NCBI RefSeq assembly: GCF_001424145.1
Contig: NZ_LMQM01000011.1
Span: forward strand, 242,476 to 306,475
Direction: 5' to 3'
Origin: Chryseobacterium sp. Leaf404
GTDB lineage: Bacteria > Bacteroidota > Bacteroidia > Flavobacteriales > Weeksellaceae
DNA: 64,000 nucleotides
In this document: piece by piece, positions 45,625 through 54,168 of the stretch
Layout of the letters: every line of letters starts with the position of its first letter
How positions within the stretch are numbered: position 1 is the stretch's first letter
Program-made: the position numbers and the translations under genes
The notes under the pieces: generated by a model
What the model was told of the DNA's origin: nothing
The model's database searches: none
What the model saw: the letters and a program-made list of their open reading frames with translations, nothing else

Positions 45625-46131
45625 TTATCCTTGTCTGATACTGAAAACCAAATTATCCGGAAAACCTTCATCTTCTCTCACATCTTCCAAAGCAAACCCA
45701 CTTTTCAAAAGCAGACCTTTAGAATTTTCATTAAATTTATTGGTCATCGCAACGATTTCCTGTAAATGTACATCTGTAAAACCAAAATCTACAACCACTT
45801 TCAACGCTTCAGACATCAATCCCTGATGATGAAACTCAGGCAACAATTCGTAACCAACTTCTGCCGTTTTTCGGTCTTCTGTAAAATTATACAGACAAAT
45901 TGTTCCGATTAAATTCTGTTGATTTCTAAGCGAAATTCCAAAATAAAAAGATTCATTATTCTTCGTTCGTTCCTTGATCATCAGAATGAACTGCAATGCA
46001 TCAAAATTATTTTTGGGCGTATTTCTTACCACATATTTGTTGGTAATTTCATTACTGCGAATCTTTAAAATATTTTCAACATGAGTTTCGTTGATAGGTT
46101 TTAAAATTAGTCTTTCGGTTTCCAGTTTCAT
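45625..46131 (-). CDS. GNAT family N-acetyltransferase (RimJ/RimL-like)
   Basis: A 168-residue acetyltransferase: TERLILKPINETHVENIL at the N-terminus, IGTICLYNFTEDRKTAEVGYELLPEFHHQGLMSEAL with the acetyl-CoA loop, and VDFGFTDVHLQEI. This is the RimJ/RimL-like family acting on protein N-termini or small amines. A TAnnTTTG box lies four bases before its ATG. Confidence 0.9.
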   Translation of the reverse strand: MKLETERLILKPINETHVENILKIRSNEITNKYVVRNTPKNNFDALQFILMIKERTKNNESFYFGISLRNQQNLIGTICLYNFTEDRKTAEVGYELLPEFHHQGLMSEALKVVVDFGFTDVHLQEIVAMTNKFNENSKGLLLKSGFALEDVREDEGFPDNLVFSIRQG

Positions 46132-46135
46132 ATTT

Positions 46136-46143
46136 CAAATGTA
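46136..46143 (-). promoter_or_regulatory. TAnnTTTG promoter element, four bases before start
   Basis: TACATTTG, then AAAT, then the GNAT ATG at 46131 on the minus strand; predicts a leaderless transcript. Confidence 0.55.
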
Positions 46144-46150
46144 ATTAAAT

Positions 46151-46178
46151 GATTTGAGATTTGAGATTTGAGATTTGT
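46151..46178. repeat. Heptamer tract (GATTTGA)x4
   Basis: Three perfect GATTTGA units and GATTTGT between the divergent GNAT and MutS2-like genes. Confidence 0.85.
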
Positions 46179-46241
46179 AATACATTTTCAAATTCTCAAA
46201 TTAAACCCATTTTCAAATTAAATTCTCATTTTCAAATTAAT

Positions 46242-46249
46242 TATCTTTG
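46242..46249 (+). promoter_or_regulatory. TAnnTTTG promoter element, four bases before GTG start
   Basis: TATCTTTG, then CACT, then GTG at 46254. Supports both the GTG start and a leaderless mRNA. Confidence 0.6.
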
Positions 46250-46253
46250 CACT

Positions 46254-48401
46254 GTGTATATAAATAAAGAAGATTTAGACGAACTGGAGTTTCCGCAACT
46301 GCTCGCGGAGATTGCTCCTTTTGCATATTCCCATAAAACTAGAGAGAAAATCCTTGAACTTCGTCCGATGAAGATTGACGAGGCTGAAATTTCGTTAAAA
46401 AAGACCTCAGAATATCTTTCAAGTTTTGAAAGTTCGAATGCGATTCCTTTTGATGAATACGAAGATATTGAGAACGAACTCAAACTGATGCTGATCGAAA
46501 ATTACCGGTTGGAAAACGTTGCTTTCATTAAAATAAAAACGTTAACCGAACAGATCGGAAAACTGCAGAAGTTCTTCCCAACCATGCCTGAAACTTTCCC
46601 GAATTTAATTGAGGATGTTTCTGCTTTGGAGTTTAAAAAAGAAATCATTGATAAAATTGATAAAGTTTTCAACCGTTTTGGTGAAGTAAAAAGTGAAGCT
46701 TCCCCGATTTTAAAGGTGTTGAGAACGGAAATTCAACACGCCAAAAAAGCGATTACGGAAAATTTCAACAGAGCTTTATTCAATTACGGACAAAGTGAAT
46801 TTCTGGACGATATCAGAGAAACAATCATAGACGACATGAGAGTTTTGGCTGTGAAATCTGCGTACAAGAAAAGAGTTGCGGGACGTGTTTTAGGTCTTTC
46901 AAAAACAGGTTCTATCACTTATATGCAGCCGGATTCTGTGGTGAAGCACTATTTTAAACTTAAAGAAAGCGAAGAAGAAGAGAAAAAGGAAATCGATAAA
47001 ATCCTGAGAAAACTGACTGCGGAGCTGGCAGAATTCCAACCACAGCTTTGGAGATATCAGATGTATATTTTTGACCTTGACCTCACGAGAGCCAAATCGA
47101 AATTTGCCGAACTGATTAATGGTGTATTGCCTAAAATCAACCGTCACAAGACTTTAAAACTGAAAGATGCTTTCCATCCCTTGTTGTTTTTGAGAAATAA
47201 GATTGAAAATAAAACCATCTATCCTCAGACCTTAGCGTTAACCGAGCACAATAGAATTATCTGTATTTCAGGGCCGAATGCCGGTGGAAAATCAATCACT
47301 CTGAAAACTGTGGGTTTACTTCAACTGATGATTCAGAGCGGGATTCTGGTTCCTACGCATCCGAAATCCGAAATGTTTTTCTTTGATAAAATTATGACCG
47401 ATATTGGCGACAATCAATCTATTGAAAATCATCTTTCGACCTATTCTTCCAGACTGAAGAAAATGGGAGGAATAATCCGTGAAGCCGATGGAGAAACACT
47501 TTTGTTGATTGATGAATTTGGTACAGGCTCAGATCCTGAATTGGGTGGTGCTTTGGCAGAAAGTTTCCTTGAATTTTTCTACGACAAAAAGAGTTTCGCC
47601 ATTATCACAACGCATTACACCAATATCAAACTGGTTGTGGAACAGCTTCCGAATGCTCAGAATGCGGCAATGCTTTTCAACGAAGAAACTTTGGAACCGA
47701 TGTACAAACTGGAAGTGGGCTCGGCCGGAAGTTCGTTTACTTTTGAGGTGGCAGAAAAAAACAAAATTCCGAGGTTTATTATTCATTCTGCGAAGAAAAA
47801 AGTGGAGCATGATATCGTTAATTTAGATAAAACAATTGTCAAGCTTCAGCAGGAAAAATATGAAGTTGAAAAACTGAAAACCGATCTTGCCGAAAGAAAA
47901 GAATCGGTGGAAGACAAAAGAGATAATCTTCAGAAACTGAATGAACAGCTGCAGCAAAAACTCTTTAATTTCCAGAAATTATATGAGGATGAGCATCGTA
48001 AACTTCAGTTTGGAAGCAAGATTGAAGCTTTTATCGACGGTTACGTAAAAGGCAGATCGAGGAAAGATGTGGTGAAAGATTTTGTGAAGATTCTGGAGCA
48101 GGAAAAATTCAAAAAAATTGGAGCTGATAAGGATGAAACCAAGAGACTACAGGTTGTAAAAAGAAAAATCACGCAACAACTGAAGAAAGAAGATGTCATC
48201 GAAAAAATCACAGAAACCAACGAAAAAATAGAGGAAAAACGCAAATCTGATCGTGAACTGTGGATGAAAGTCGGACAGCGCGTGAGAATTACGGGAAGTA
48301 CGAGCGTGGGAACGATTGAGAAAATTTCGAGGAACAAAGTTACGGTGAATTACGGGACTTTCAAGACTTTGATTAATGCGGATGAGCTGGAGAGGATTTA
48401 A
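46254..48401 (+). CDS. mutS2: MutS2-like DNA-binding ATPase without an obvious Smr domain
   Basis: A ~715-residue cytosolic ATPase. Residues ~1-310 are the MutS core/lever helices; Walker A CISGPNAGGKSITLK, Walker B LLLIDEFGTGSDPELGG and ITTHYTNIK follow; a long Lys/Glu coiled coil lies near 520-600. The C-terminus ends in a KOW-like strand set (GTIEKISRNKVTVNYGTF); no Smr nuclease domain is visible, whereas classical MutS2 is ~780 residues with Smr. MutS2 acts on recombination intermediates or stalled ribosomes. The GTG start is supported by the promoter box; the longer frame was rejected. Confidence 0.88.
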   Translation: MYINKEDLDELEFPQLLAEIAPFAYSHKTREKILELRPMKIDEAEISLKKTSEYLSSFESSNAIPFDEYEDIENELKLMLIENYRLENVAFIKIKTLTEQIGKLQKFFPTMPETFPNLIEDVSALEFKKEIIDKIDKVFNRFGEVKSEASPILKVLRTEIQHAKKAITENFNRALFNYGQSEFLDDIRETIIDDMRVLAVKSAYKKRVAGRVLGLSKTGSITYMQPDSVVKHYFKLKESEEEEKKEIDKILRKLTAELAEFQPQLWRYQMYIFDLDLTRAKSKFAELINGVLPKINRHKTLKLKDAFHPLLFLRNKIENKTIYPQTLALTEHNRIICISGPNAGGKSITLKTVGLLQLMIQSGILVPTHPKSEMFFFDKIMTDIGDNQSIENHLSTYSSRLKKMGGIIREADGETLLLIDEFGTGSDPELGGALAESFLEFFYDKKSFAIITTHYTNIKLVVEQLPNAQNAAMLFNEETLEPMYKLEVGSAGSSFTFEVAEKNKIPRFIIHSAKKKVEHDIVNLDKTIVKLQQEKYEVEKLKTDLAERKESVEDKRDNLQKLNEQLQQKLFNFQKLYEDEHRKLQFGSKIEAFIDGYVKGRSRKDVVKDFVKILEQEKFKKIGADKDETKRLQVVKRKITQQLKKEDVIEKITETNEKIEEKRKSDRELWMKVGQRVRITGSTSVGTIEKISRNKVTVNYGTFKTLINADELERI

Positions 48402-48406
48402 TTTAA

Positions 48407-48895
48407 ATGACGGTAAAAACGCATATCAGTTTTAAGGATTTTCTGAATTTTAATATTAAAAATTCGTTGCCGAGGATCATTATTTTTTCTTTGGTTTTAC
48501 TTCTGTTTTTTGTATTAAATTTTTATAATTCTGAAAATGGTTCTAATGAAATCTACAAATATGTTCTGATCTGGTTTCCTGCGATTGTAATTTTCATTTT
48601 TATCCGTTCCTATCTTAGTCTGAAAAACGCATTTTATTCAAATCTGAAGATTCAGGAGGAAATCGTCTACACTTTTACTGATGAAAAAATTCAGACAAGA
48701 GGCGAAACTTTCGAAAGTGATTTTGCGTGGAATACGGTTTACAAGATCAAAGAAAACAGAGATTGGTTTCTGATTTATCAAAGCAAAACGGTCATGAATA
48801 TGATCCCGAAAAAGTATTTTTCTAGAAATGAAGTTTCGGAATTGAGAAAATTAATTAAAAACAGCGGTGTGAAAGCGAAGCTTTTAAACAATTAA
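48407..48895 (+). CDS. YcxB-like membrane protein
   Basis: A 162-residue protein with two N-terminal membrane helices (about residues 20-40 and 48-65), then a YcxB-like domain: YTFTDEKIQTRGETFESDFAWNTVYKI and IPKKYFSRNEVSELRKLIK. The family's function is unknown. It starts six bases after the MutS2-like gene and ends at a bidirectional terminator. Confidence 0.8.
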   Translation: MTVKTHISFKDFLNFNIKNSLPRIIIFSLVLLLFFVLNFYNSENGSNEIYKYVLIWFPAIVIFIFIRSYLSLKNAFYSNLKIQEEIVYTFTDEKIQTRGETFESDFAWNTVYKIKENRDWFLIYQSKTVMNMIPKKYFSRNEVSELRKLIKNSGVKAKLLNN

Positions 48896-48899
48896 ACTA

Positions 48900-48931
48900 A
48901 AAGAGAGCAAATTTTAGTTGCTCTCTTTTTG
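48900..48931. terminator. Bidirectional terminator
   Basis: Perfect 11-bp stem AAAGAGAGCAA (48900-48910) with TTGCTCTCTTT (48918-48928), loop of seven, A-run before and T-run after, between convergent genes. Confidence 0.9.
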
Positions 48932-48933
48932 CC

Positions 48934-50490
48934 TTATTTCTTAATAAATTTCTGTTTTATATTTTTAATTTCAACGAAATAAATTCCCTTTGCCAAATCA
49001 TGTACATCTACGGATGATTGCGATGTCTTTCCCGTCTTTACCATTTGTCCGGTAACTGAATAAATTTCATATTTTTCATCAGAAAAAAGATCCGAAATAA
49101 AGAGTTTTTCAGTTGCGGGATTGGGGTAAATATTAAATTTCTCATACTCTTTTTCATCGGTTGATAAAACTTCGGGGGCAACTTTAACTACCCAAATGTC
49201 GGAATAAGTAGGATTTCCATAATGAAAAGAAACATCACCATTATCAGAAAAAGAACGGCCATTCATAATAAATCCACCATCAGTTGTTTGACTCATAGAT
49301 TGTCCATAATCAAGTAAACTGCCACCCATGGATTTTTGCCATATAATATTTCCTACATTGTTTATTCTTACAATCCAAAAATTTCCCGATCCACCTGAAT
49401 TCCCAACTGTATCGCCATCTGTGGACGAAGAGTATCCTGCAAATGTATACCCACCATTTGGCATCTCTTTAATTGAATACGCACCATCACCACCGGTACC
49501 ACCTAGTGATTTTTGCCACTGAATAATTCCGTTTACATTTAGCTTGACGATCCAGGCGTCATAAGATATCGCCGAGCCATGATGTCCCGATACATCACCA
49601 TCATTTGACTGACTTGAACCAGCAAATATATATCCGCCATCGTTTGTTTGAATTATAGACTGTGGAATATCATTACCGCTCCCACCATATGATTTTTGCC
49701 ATTGAATAACTCCATTACTACTTAATTTTACAATCCAGGTATCATTACCGCCGTAATGAGAAGTTACATCGCCACTTACCGCATCTGTCACCCCGGCTAC
49801 AATATATCCACCGTCAATCGTTTGTCGTATAGAAGAAGAGTAATCATAACCTGAAATATTCCCCAAGGTTTTATCCCACTGAATTATACCCATACTATCA
49901 ATTTTCACAATCCAATAATTTGAATAATTAACAGGTGGCACTGTAATATCACCATTGTTAGACATTGTTGAACCGCCAATAATATATCCACCATCTGCAG
50001 TTTGCATTATTGAAGATCCAATATCGACGCTTGAACCACCAAGTGATTTCTGCCATTCAATATTTCCAGTATTACTCAATTTCACAACCCAAATATCACT
50101 GTAAGTTCCTACCGTTCCATGATGATTTGTTATATCACCATCTACAGAGCTAGATTCTCCTACTACAACATATCCACCGTCCGTAGTTTGCTGAATTGCA
50201 TAAGGCATATCATATCCACTACCGCCTAACGACTTCTACCATTGAATGTTACCCGCAACATCTAATTTTACAACCCAATAATCTCCATTACCATGGTTTC
50301 CGGTAACATCACCATTTATCGATGGTGAATAACTCGCAAGTATTGATCCACCGTCTGTTGTAGCCCATACAGCCTGACCTTGATCCCAATCTGTTCCTCC
50401 TAATGTTTTTTGCCATTGGATAGGAGGTGCTAATTGAGCTTTTGTAAGAAAGCCTGACAATACAATTATAATCGAAAATAATTTTTTCAT
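48934..50490 (-). pseudogene. T9SS type A repeat protein interrupted by an amber codon
   Basis: Signal peptide MKKLFSIIIVLSGFLTKAQ begins a 518-residue reading frame in one phase. It holds seven ~58-residue repeats of the form WQKSLGG...TDGGYIVAG...GDV...WIVKL, then a T9SS type A sorting domain (FNIYPNPATEKLFI ... KGIYFVEIKN). At 50236-50238 the Gln codon expected in the repeat border WQK is TAG, so translation should stop after 84 residues. Everything downstream is intact. It is a recent pseudogene, a read-through gene, or a sequencing error. Confidence 0.85.
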
Positions 50491-50703
50491 ATAAAAAATC
50501 AGTTTTTTTTCAATGAGAACTTAATAGATAAATTTAGCAGCAAAAATAAGATATTTTGTTTCCCTCATGCATCTGTTTGATCAATAAATCATATTTCATT
50601 GACAAATAAATTATAGATTAAAAAAAATTAAATGAAAATGAAGAGATACATATTTTTAATGCATTAATGTTTGACAATTATCTCCCGAAAAATATTTAAT
50701 TTA

Positions 50704-50711
50704 TATCTTTG
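50704..50711 (+). promoter_or_regulatory. TAnnTTTG promoter element
   Basis: TATCTTTG, 18 bases before the ATG of the secreted hypothetical gene at 50730. The rest of the 50491-50729 spacer is AT-rich and shows nothing else. Confidence 0.5.
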
Positions 50712-50729
50712 AGCTAAATATTCTTTCAA

Positions 50730-51524
50730 ATGACTTTCATCAACAAAGCAGTTTTATCTTTATTCAGTATATTTTCGTTAAGTCTAATCGATGCGCAAAA
50801 CAAAATTCCGTTTGGAGTTGTAAAAGCACAGGAAGGTTATGCGATGGTGCGTGTACACAAAGAAGATTACCGCAAGATTGTTGATAAAATCAGAATGAAA
50901 AAAGGCGATGTTTTCGTTTACGTAAAACCCGCTCCAGGAGAAACCGAATGGATATGGATAAAATATCCCGAAAAAACCGAAGACGAAAAGCCATTCGTGA
51001 GATACGACAGCCTTACTAAAGAAGGTATGGTCAACAAAGACCGTGTCGCTTTCATTGATCAGCTACCGAAATTTACACCGTCGAAATCTAAAAACGGAAG
51101 ATCTTACACCTTTACAGATAATTCCAATGAAAAACTTCCGACTGCACAACGTACGAAAGTAGTGATCGACATCTACCCTTCCAACGCCAGTTTTAAAAGA
51201 CAGGAAAAAGATGCCGACGGAAACATTATTAAAATTGATAAAGCAAAGCCGTGGGGCATCGGAAAAATCCTTCCTGAAGGTCTGACAGAAGTAAAATCCA
51301 TCCGTGTACAGCAGCCAGGACGAGGAACTGTTTTTGTGCGTGACGCCATTAAAAATTTATTTGACCCAACCACCGACTTTGAAAATATTGGTGTTACTGC
51401 AATGGATGCTGACCATATTTACATTTATATGATCAATGGAAAAGGCGAAAACAGATACACTACTTTTTGGACAGTGAAGGAAGGAAAAGTAATAAGTCAG
51501 ATTATTTACAATAATCCTGAATAA
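50730..51524 (+). CDS. Secreted hypothetical protein
   Basis: A 264-residue protein with signal peptide MTFINKAVLSLFSIFSLSLIDAQ. The mature part is rich in Lys and beta-strand-like segments (VVIDIYPSNASFKRQ, TTFWTVKEGKVISQIIYN) and has no motif I recognise. Downstream comes a cobalamin riboswitch on the same strand, but no transcriptional link is expected since the riboswitch has its own promoter box. Confidence 0.75.
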   Translation: MTFINKAVLSLFSIFSLSLIDAQNKIPFGVVKAQEGYAMVRVHKEDYRKIVDKIRMKKGDVFVYVKPAPGETEWIWIKYPEKTEDEKPFVRYDSLTKEGMVNKDRVAFIDQLPKFTPSKSKNGRSYTFTDNSNEKLPTAQRTKVVIDIYPSNASFKRQEKDADGNIIKIDKAKPWGIGKILPEGLTEVKSIRVQQPGRGTVFVRDAIKNLFDPTTDFENIGVTAMDADHIYIYMINGKGENRYTTFWTVKEGKVISQIIYNNPE

Positions 51525-51620
51525 TTTTTGGACTTTTGAAACATTAACAGCTTAATCTGTCTTAATGGTTCAAATTTTCTGCAGATCAAATTCATCCCTG
51601 ATTTAATCAAACTTTATTTG

Positions 51621-51628
51621 TACTTTTG
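51621..51628 (+). promoter_or_regulatory. TAnnTTTG promoter element of the riboswitch transcript
   Basis: TACTTTTG just ahead of the riboswitch aptamer, placing the transcription start at its 5' edge. Confidence 0.55.
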
Positions 51629-51639
51629 CCGACGGAAAA

Positions 51640-51812
51640 TCACCGAAAATGATCTTCCAGGAAACTGGTTTTGCTTAGCCGCAAATGAAAAGGGAATCGT
51701 GTGCAAATCACGAACTGTCGCGCAACTGTAAGTAACCGAAATCTTTATAAAAACCACTGTGCGTAGGCATGGGAAGGAATAAAGATGTTACAAGTCAGGA
51801 GACCTGCCTGTT
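51640..51812 (+). promoter_or_regulatory. Cobalamin (adenosylcobalamin) riboswitch
   Basis: The conserved B12 aptamer core is readable: AAAAGGGAATC (51688-51698), GCAAATCACGAACTGTCGCG and CAACTGTAA (51717-51731), CCACTG, GGGAAGG (51771-51777), and the B12 box AGTCAGGAGACCTGCC (51793-51808). The aptamer binds adenosylcobalamin and normally represses B12 uptake or synthesis genes, or B12-independent isozymes. The next gene here is an acyl-CoA thioesterase, which is not a usual target. Confidence 0.93.
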
Positions 51813-51861
51813 TCTTTAAACAAAAAACTTTCGCGATCTGAAGTTTATTGACCAAATATTA

Positions 51862-51895
51862 TTTCGGGAATTATCCTTCCTGAAAGATTCTTTTT
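51862..51895 (+). terminator. Putative riboswitch expression-platform terminator
   Basis: TTTCGGGAA (51862-51870) pairs with TTCCTGAAA (51877-51885), one G-T wobble, followed by GATTC and a T-run. It lies between the aptamer and the thioesterase start. Confidence 0.55.
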
Positions 51896-51937
51896 GTATC
51901 AGTAAAGTTCATTTTTCGCACAAATTTATAATGAAAT

Positions 51938-52321
51938 ATGACTACAGAAGAAAGAATTGATGCCTCGGAAACCAGAATTTTCAAAGCCGTTTTTCCCAAC
52001 ACAACCAATCATTACGACACCCTTTTCGGAGGAACTGCAATGCAGCTGATGGACGAAGTTGCCTTTATCACTGCCACAAGATTTGCCAGAAAGCGTGTGG
52101 TAACCGTAAGCAGCGACAAAATTGATTTTAAAAAACCAATTCCTGCCGGAACCATCGTGGAATTAATAGGAAAGGTTTCTCACGTTGGAAAAACGAGTAT
52201 GAAAGTGAATGTTGAGATTTTTACCGAACAGATGTATTCTTATGAAAGGGAAAAAGCGATTACAGGCGATTTTACCTTTGTAGCCATCGATGAATTTAAG
52301 AAACCAATTCAAATTTTATAA
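51938..52321 (+). CDS. Acyl-CoA thioesterase (hotdog fold, YciA-like)
   Basis: A 127-residue hotdog-fold thioesterase cleaving acyl-CoA. FPNTTNHYDTLFGGTAMQLMDEVA is the family's N-terminal block with the catalytic Asp region, followed by IDFKKPIPAGTIVELIGKV and VNVEIF. The ATG follows the cobalamin riboswitch by ~125 bases with no other gene between, so it is either B12-regulated or next to an orphan riboswitch. Confidence 0.92.
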   Translation: MTTEERIDASETRIFKAVFPNTTNHYDTLFGGTAMQLMDEVAFITATRFARKRVVTVSSDKIDFKKPIPAGTIVELIGKVSHVGKTSMKVNVEIFTEQMYSYEREKAITGDFTFVAIDEFKKPIQIL

Positions 52322-52373
52322 TAGATAGAGCGGTAGTTTTCAATTGCCACTTCATCACTTTCAGTCTTTATTT

Positions 52374-52418
52374 AAAAGGTTTCAGAAAACTTAACTGTTC
52401 GCTGAAACCTTTTTCTTT
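52374..52418. terminator. Terminator between convergent genes
   Basis: Perfect 12-bp stem AAAAGGTTTCAG (52374-52385) with CTGAAACCTTTT (52402-52413), loop of 16, T-run after. Confidence 0.82.
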
Positions 52419-52427
52419 AAATGAAAT

Positions 52428-52664
52428 CTATATTTCCTGATCTGAAATTTCCACTACAATATCCATCGGAACGCTTGTAATAATCAGTATTTCATGATTT
52501 TGTTCCCGAATTACTACGTCTGCATCAGAAAAACTTCCGTCTGAATTTTTTCTTTTTACTTTTAAATTCTTTGCATCTAAAAATTTTGCAGGAATTGACA
52601 GCGTGTAATTGTTTTCACTTTGATGATAATCAAACTCTTCGCGATTGTATTCTTTTATCTGCAT
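52428..52664 (-). CDS. Small hypothetical protein
   Basis: A 78-residue soluble protein (MQIKEYNREEFDYHQSENNY...) with alternating strands and no signal peptide. Not recognised. A terminator follows it. Confidence 0.6.
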   Translation of the reverse strand: MQIKEYNREEFDYHQSENNYTLSIPAKFLDAKNLKVKRKNSDGSFSDADVVIREQNHEILIITSVPMDIVVEISDQEI

Positions 52665-52759
52665 TGCTTATTTTTTGAAATAGAAACAATCTGCACACCA
52701 AAAGTTGTAAGCTCTCGCAGATTGTGCGGATTTCGCAGATGAAATTTAATAAAGAAAAC

Positions 52760-52833
52760 GCTTCGACAGGCTGAGAGTGACATCGCTAAAACTAATTATC
52801 AAGTAATACGTGTCAGGCTGAGCTCGTCGAAGC
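52760..52833. repeat. Dispersed palindrome, CTTCGACA family, copy 2
   Basis: Arms GCTTCGACAGGCTGAG... (52760-52782) and its inverted copy (52811-52833), five mismatches in 23, 28-nt loop. Same family and spacing as 20105-20183. Confidence 0.85.
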
Positions 52834-52909
52834 CTTCGTGTTTTAAAATAATTTGAAATCAGACTAAAATTAATCAGCTCGATCACCAAAATCGGCGTGA
52901 GATTTCCAA

Positions 52910-53500
52910 TTATCTTAAAACCTTTGCAGATTCAAGATTTAAATTCATTAAATGATGAAAGGCCTCTTCCATTTCTTCTGATGCTCTACAGATGGCATTT
53001 TCAAGGATTTTTCTTACCTGAACTTCTGTTACTTTGGCTTCAGTCCAGCTTTTTCCGGAAGTGTGCGAGTTTAAAATGAAAGGCATAATTCTGTCGATGG
53101 CGCAGGCAAAAATAGCATCCGGCGTTTCTTCCTCTTCAAATTCAAGCCAGAGATTAAAGAAATCTGAACGGATGGGCTCATCTAAAATTCCGAAAATCTT
53201 TTGGGCAGACAATTTTTCTCTTTCAAATTTTCCAACCATTGCAACTTCATCAAAAATAAACGTGTCGCCCGCTTCAATTTCTACCAAATCATGGATGGAA
53301 AGCATTCTGATGACTCTTAAAATATCAATATCTGCTCTGTTTTTAGCATAAGGAAAGAGTATTTGTGCTAAAATAATAATCTGCCATGAATGTTCCGCAG
53401 TATTTTCTCTTCTGGAATCATCAGCGTTGTAATTTCTTCGCTGAACGTTTTTCAAAGCATCAACAGCGATGATAAAATCGATTTCTTTTTGAATTTTCAT
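52910..53500 (-). CDS. HD-domain hydrolase (YfbR / HDDC2-like)
   Basis: A 196-residue HD-superfamily protein: RRENTAEHSWQIIILAQILF, then IHDLVEIEAGDTF with the HD pair, and CAIDRIMPFILN with the last metal Asp. This arrangement matches 5'-deoxynucleotidase-like YfbR and HDDC2 proteins, which cleave nucleoside monophosphates. Substrate is unproven. Confidence 0.9.
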   Translation of the reverse strand: MKIQKEIDFIIAVDALKNVQRRNYNADDSRRENTAEHSWQIIILAQILFPYAKNRADIDILRVIRMLSIHDLVEIEAGDTFIFDEVAMVGKFEREKLSAQKIFGILDEPIRSDFFNLWLEFEEEETPDAIFACAIDRIMPFILNSHTSGKSWTEAKVTEVQVRKILENAICRASEEMEEAFHHLMNLNLESAKVLR

Positions 53501-53732
53501 CCGTAGATTTTATTTTTTAATTTTTCAGATGTTATCGCCCAATCTTCATAGTTGCTGGCTTATAAAGTTTTTTATGGGCGATTTCATGGTTCAAAAATAA
53601 TAAATCTGGATGGAAAATTGATTTTGTTTAAAATTAAAAATTTCTCACTTTAAATTTATTAATCTGAAAATCAACAAATTAAATGATATTATAAATTTAT
53701 TTTACTACTTTGTATTGCATATTACCATCTTT

Positions 53733-53750
53733 ATTACATATCTTTGTAAT
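53733..53750. promoter_or_regulatory. Palindromic operator over the PadR promoter
   Basis: Perfect inverted repeat ATTACA-TATCTT-TGTAAT. The -7-like box TATCTTTG (53739-53746) lies inside it, so a bound dimer would block transcription. Its place upstream of padR suggests autorepression; PadR operators are often ATGT/ACAT-type palindromes. Confidence 0.6.
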
Positions 53751-53827
53751 GTAAAATCGAAACAGGTTCAACTAGCTAGGAACTGAAATTCGGAAATTAT
53801 AACCAATTAATTAAAACCTTATTACCA

Positions 53828-54157
53828 ATGAATACCGAAAATACCAAAGCGCAAATGCGAAAAGGGATTCTGGAATTCTGTATTTTAAGCCTTATCAATG
53901 TTCGCGAAATGTATGTTTCTGATCTGATAGACGAGCTGAAAAAAGGAAAACTGGATGTAGTGGAAGGAACCCTCTACCCTCTTCTTACAAGACTGAAAAA
54001 CGGAGAATTTCTCTCCTACAGATGGGAAGAATCTACCGGAGGACCACCGAGAAAGTATTATCAGATCACAGAAAAAGGAAAAACCTTTCTCACTGAACTG
54101 CAAAACACGTGGAAGGAATTAACAGATTCTGTAAACCAAATCACTCAAAAACTTTAA
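53828..54157 (+). CDS. PadR family transcriptional regulator
   Basis: A 109-residue winged-helix protein with the PadR signature: GILEFCILSLI, YVSDLIDELKKG, VVEGTLYPLLTRLKNGEFLSYRWEESTGGPPRKYYQITEKG. It is the short form without the long C-terminal helix domain. The PspC gene follows 11 bases later, and PadR-PspC pairs are frequent in Bacteroidota. The ligand or stress is unknown. Confidence 0.93.
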   Translation: MNTENTKAQMRKGILEFCILSLINVREMYVSDLIDELKKGKLDVVEGTLYPLLTRLKNGEFLSYRWEESTGGPPRKYYQITEKGKTFLTELQNTWKELTDSVNQITQKL

Positions 54158-54168
54158 AAACAAAAGCT

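Noticed and set aside
48934..50490. Stop-codon reassignment of TAG
   Set aside because: Only one in-frame TAG was noticed, and other genes read normally; a point mutation is simpler.
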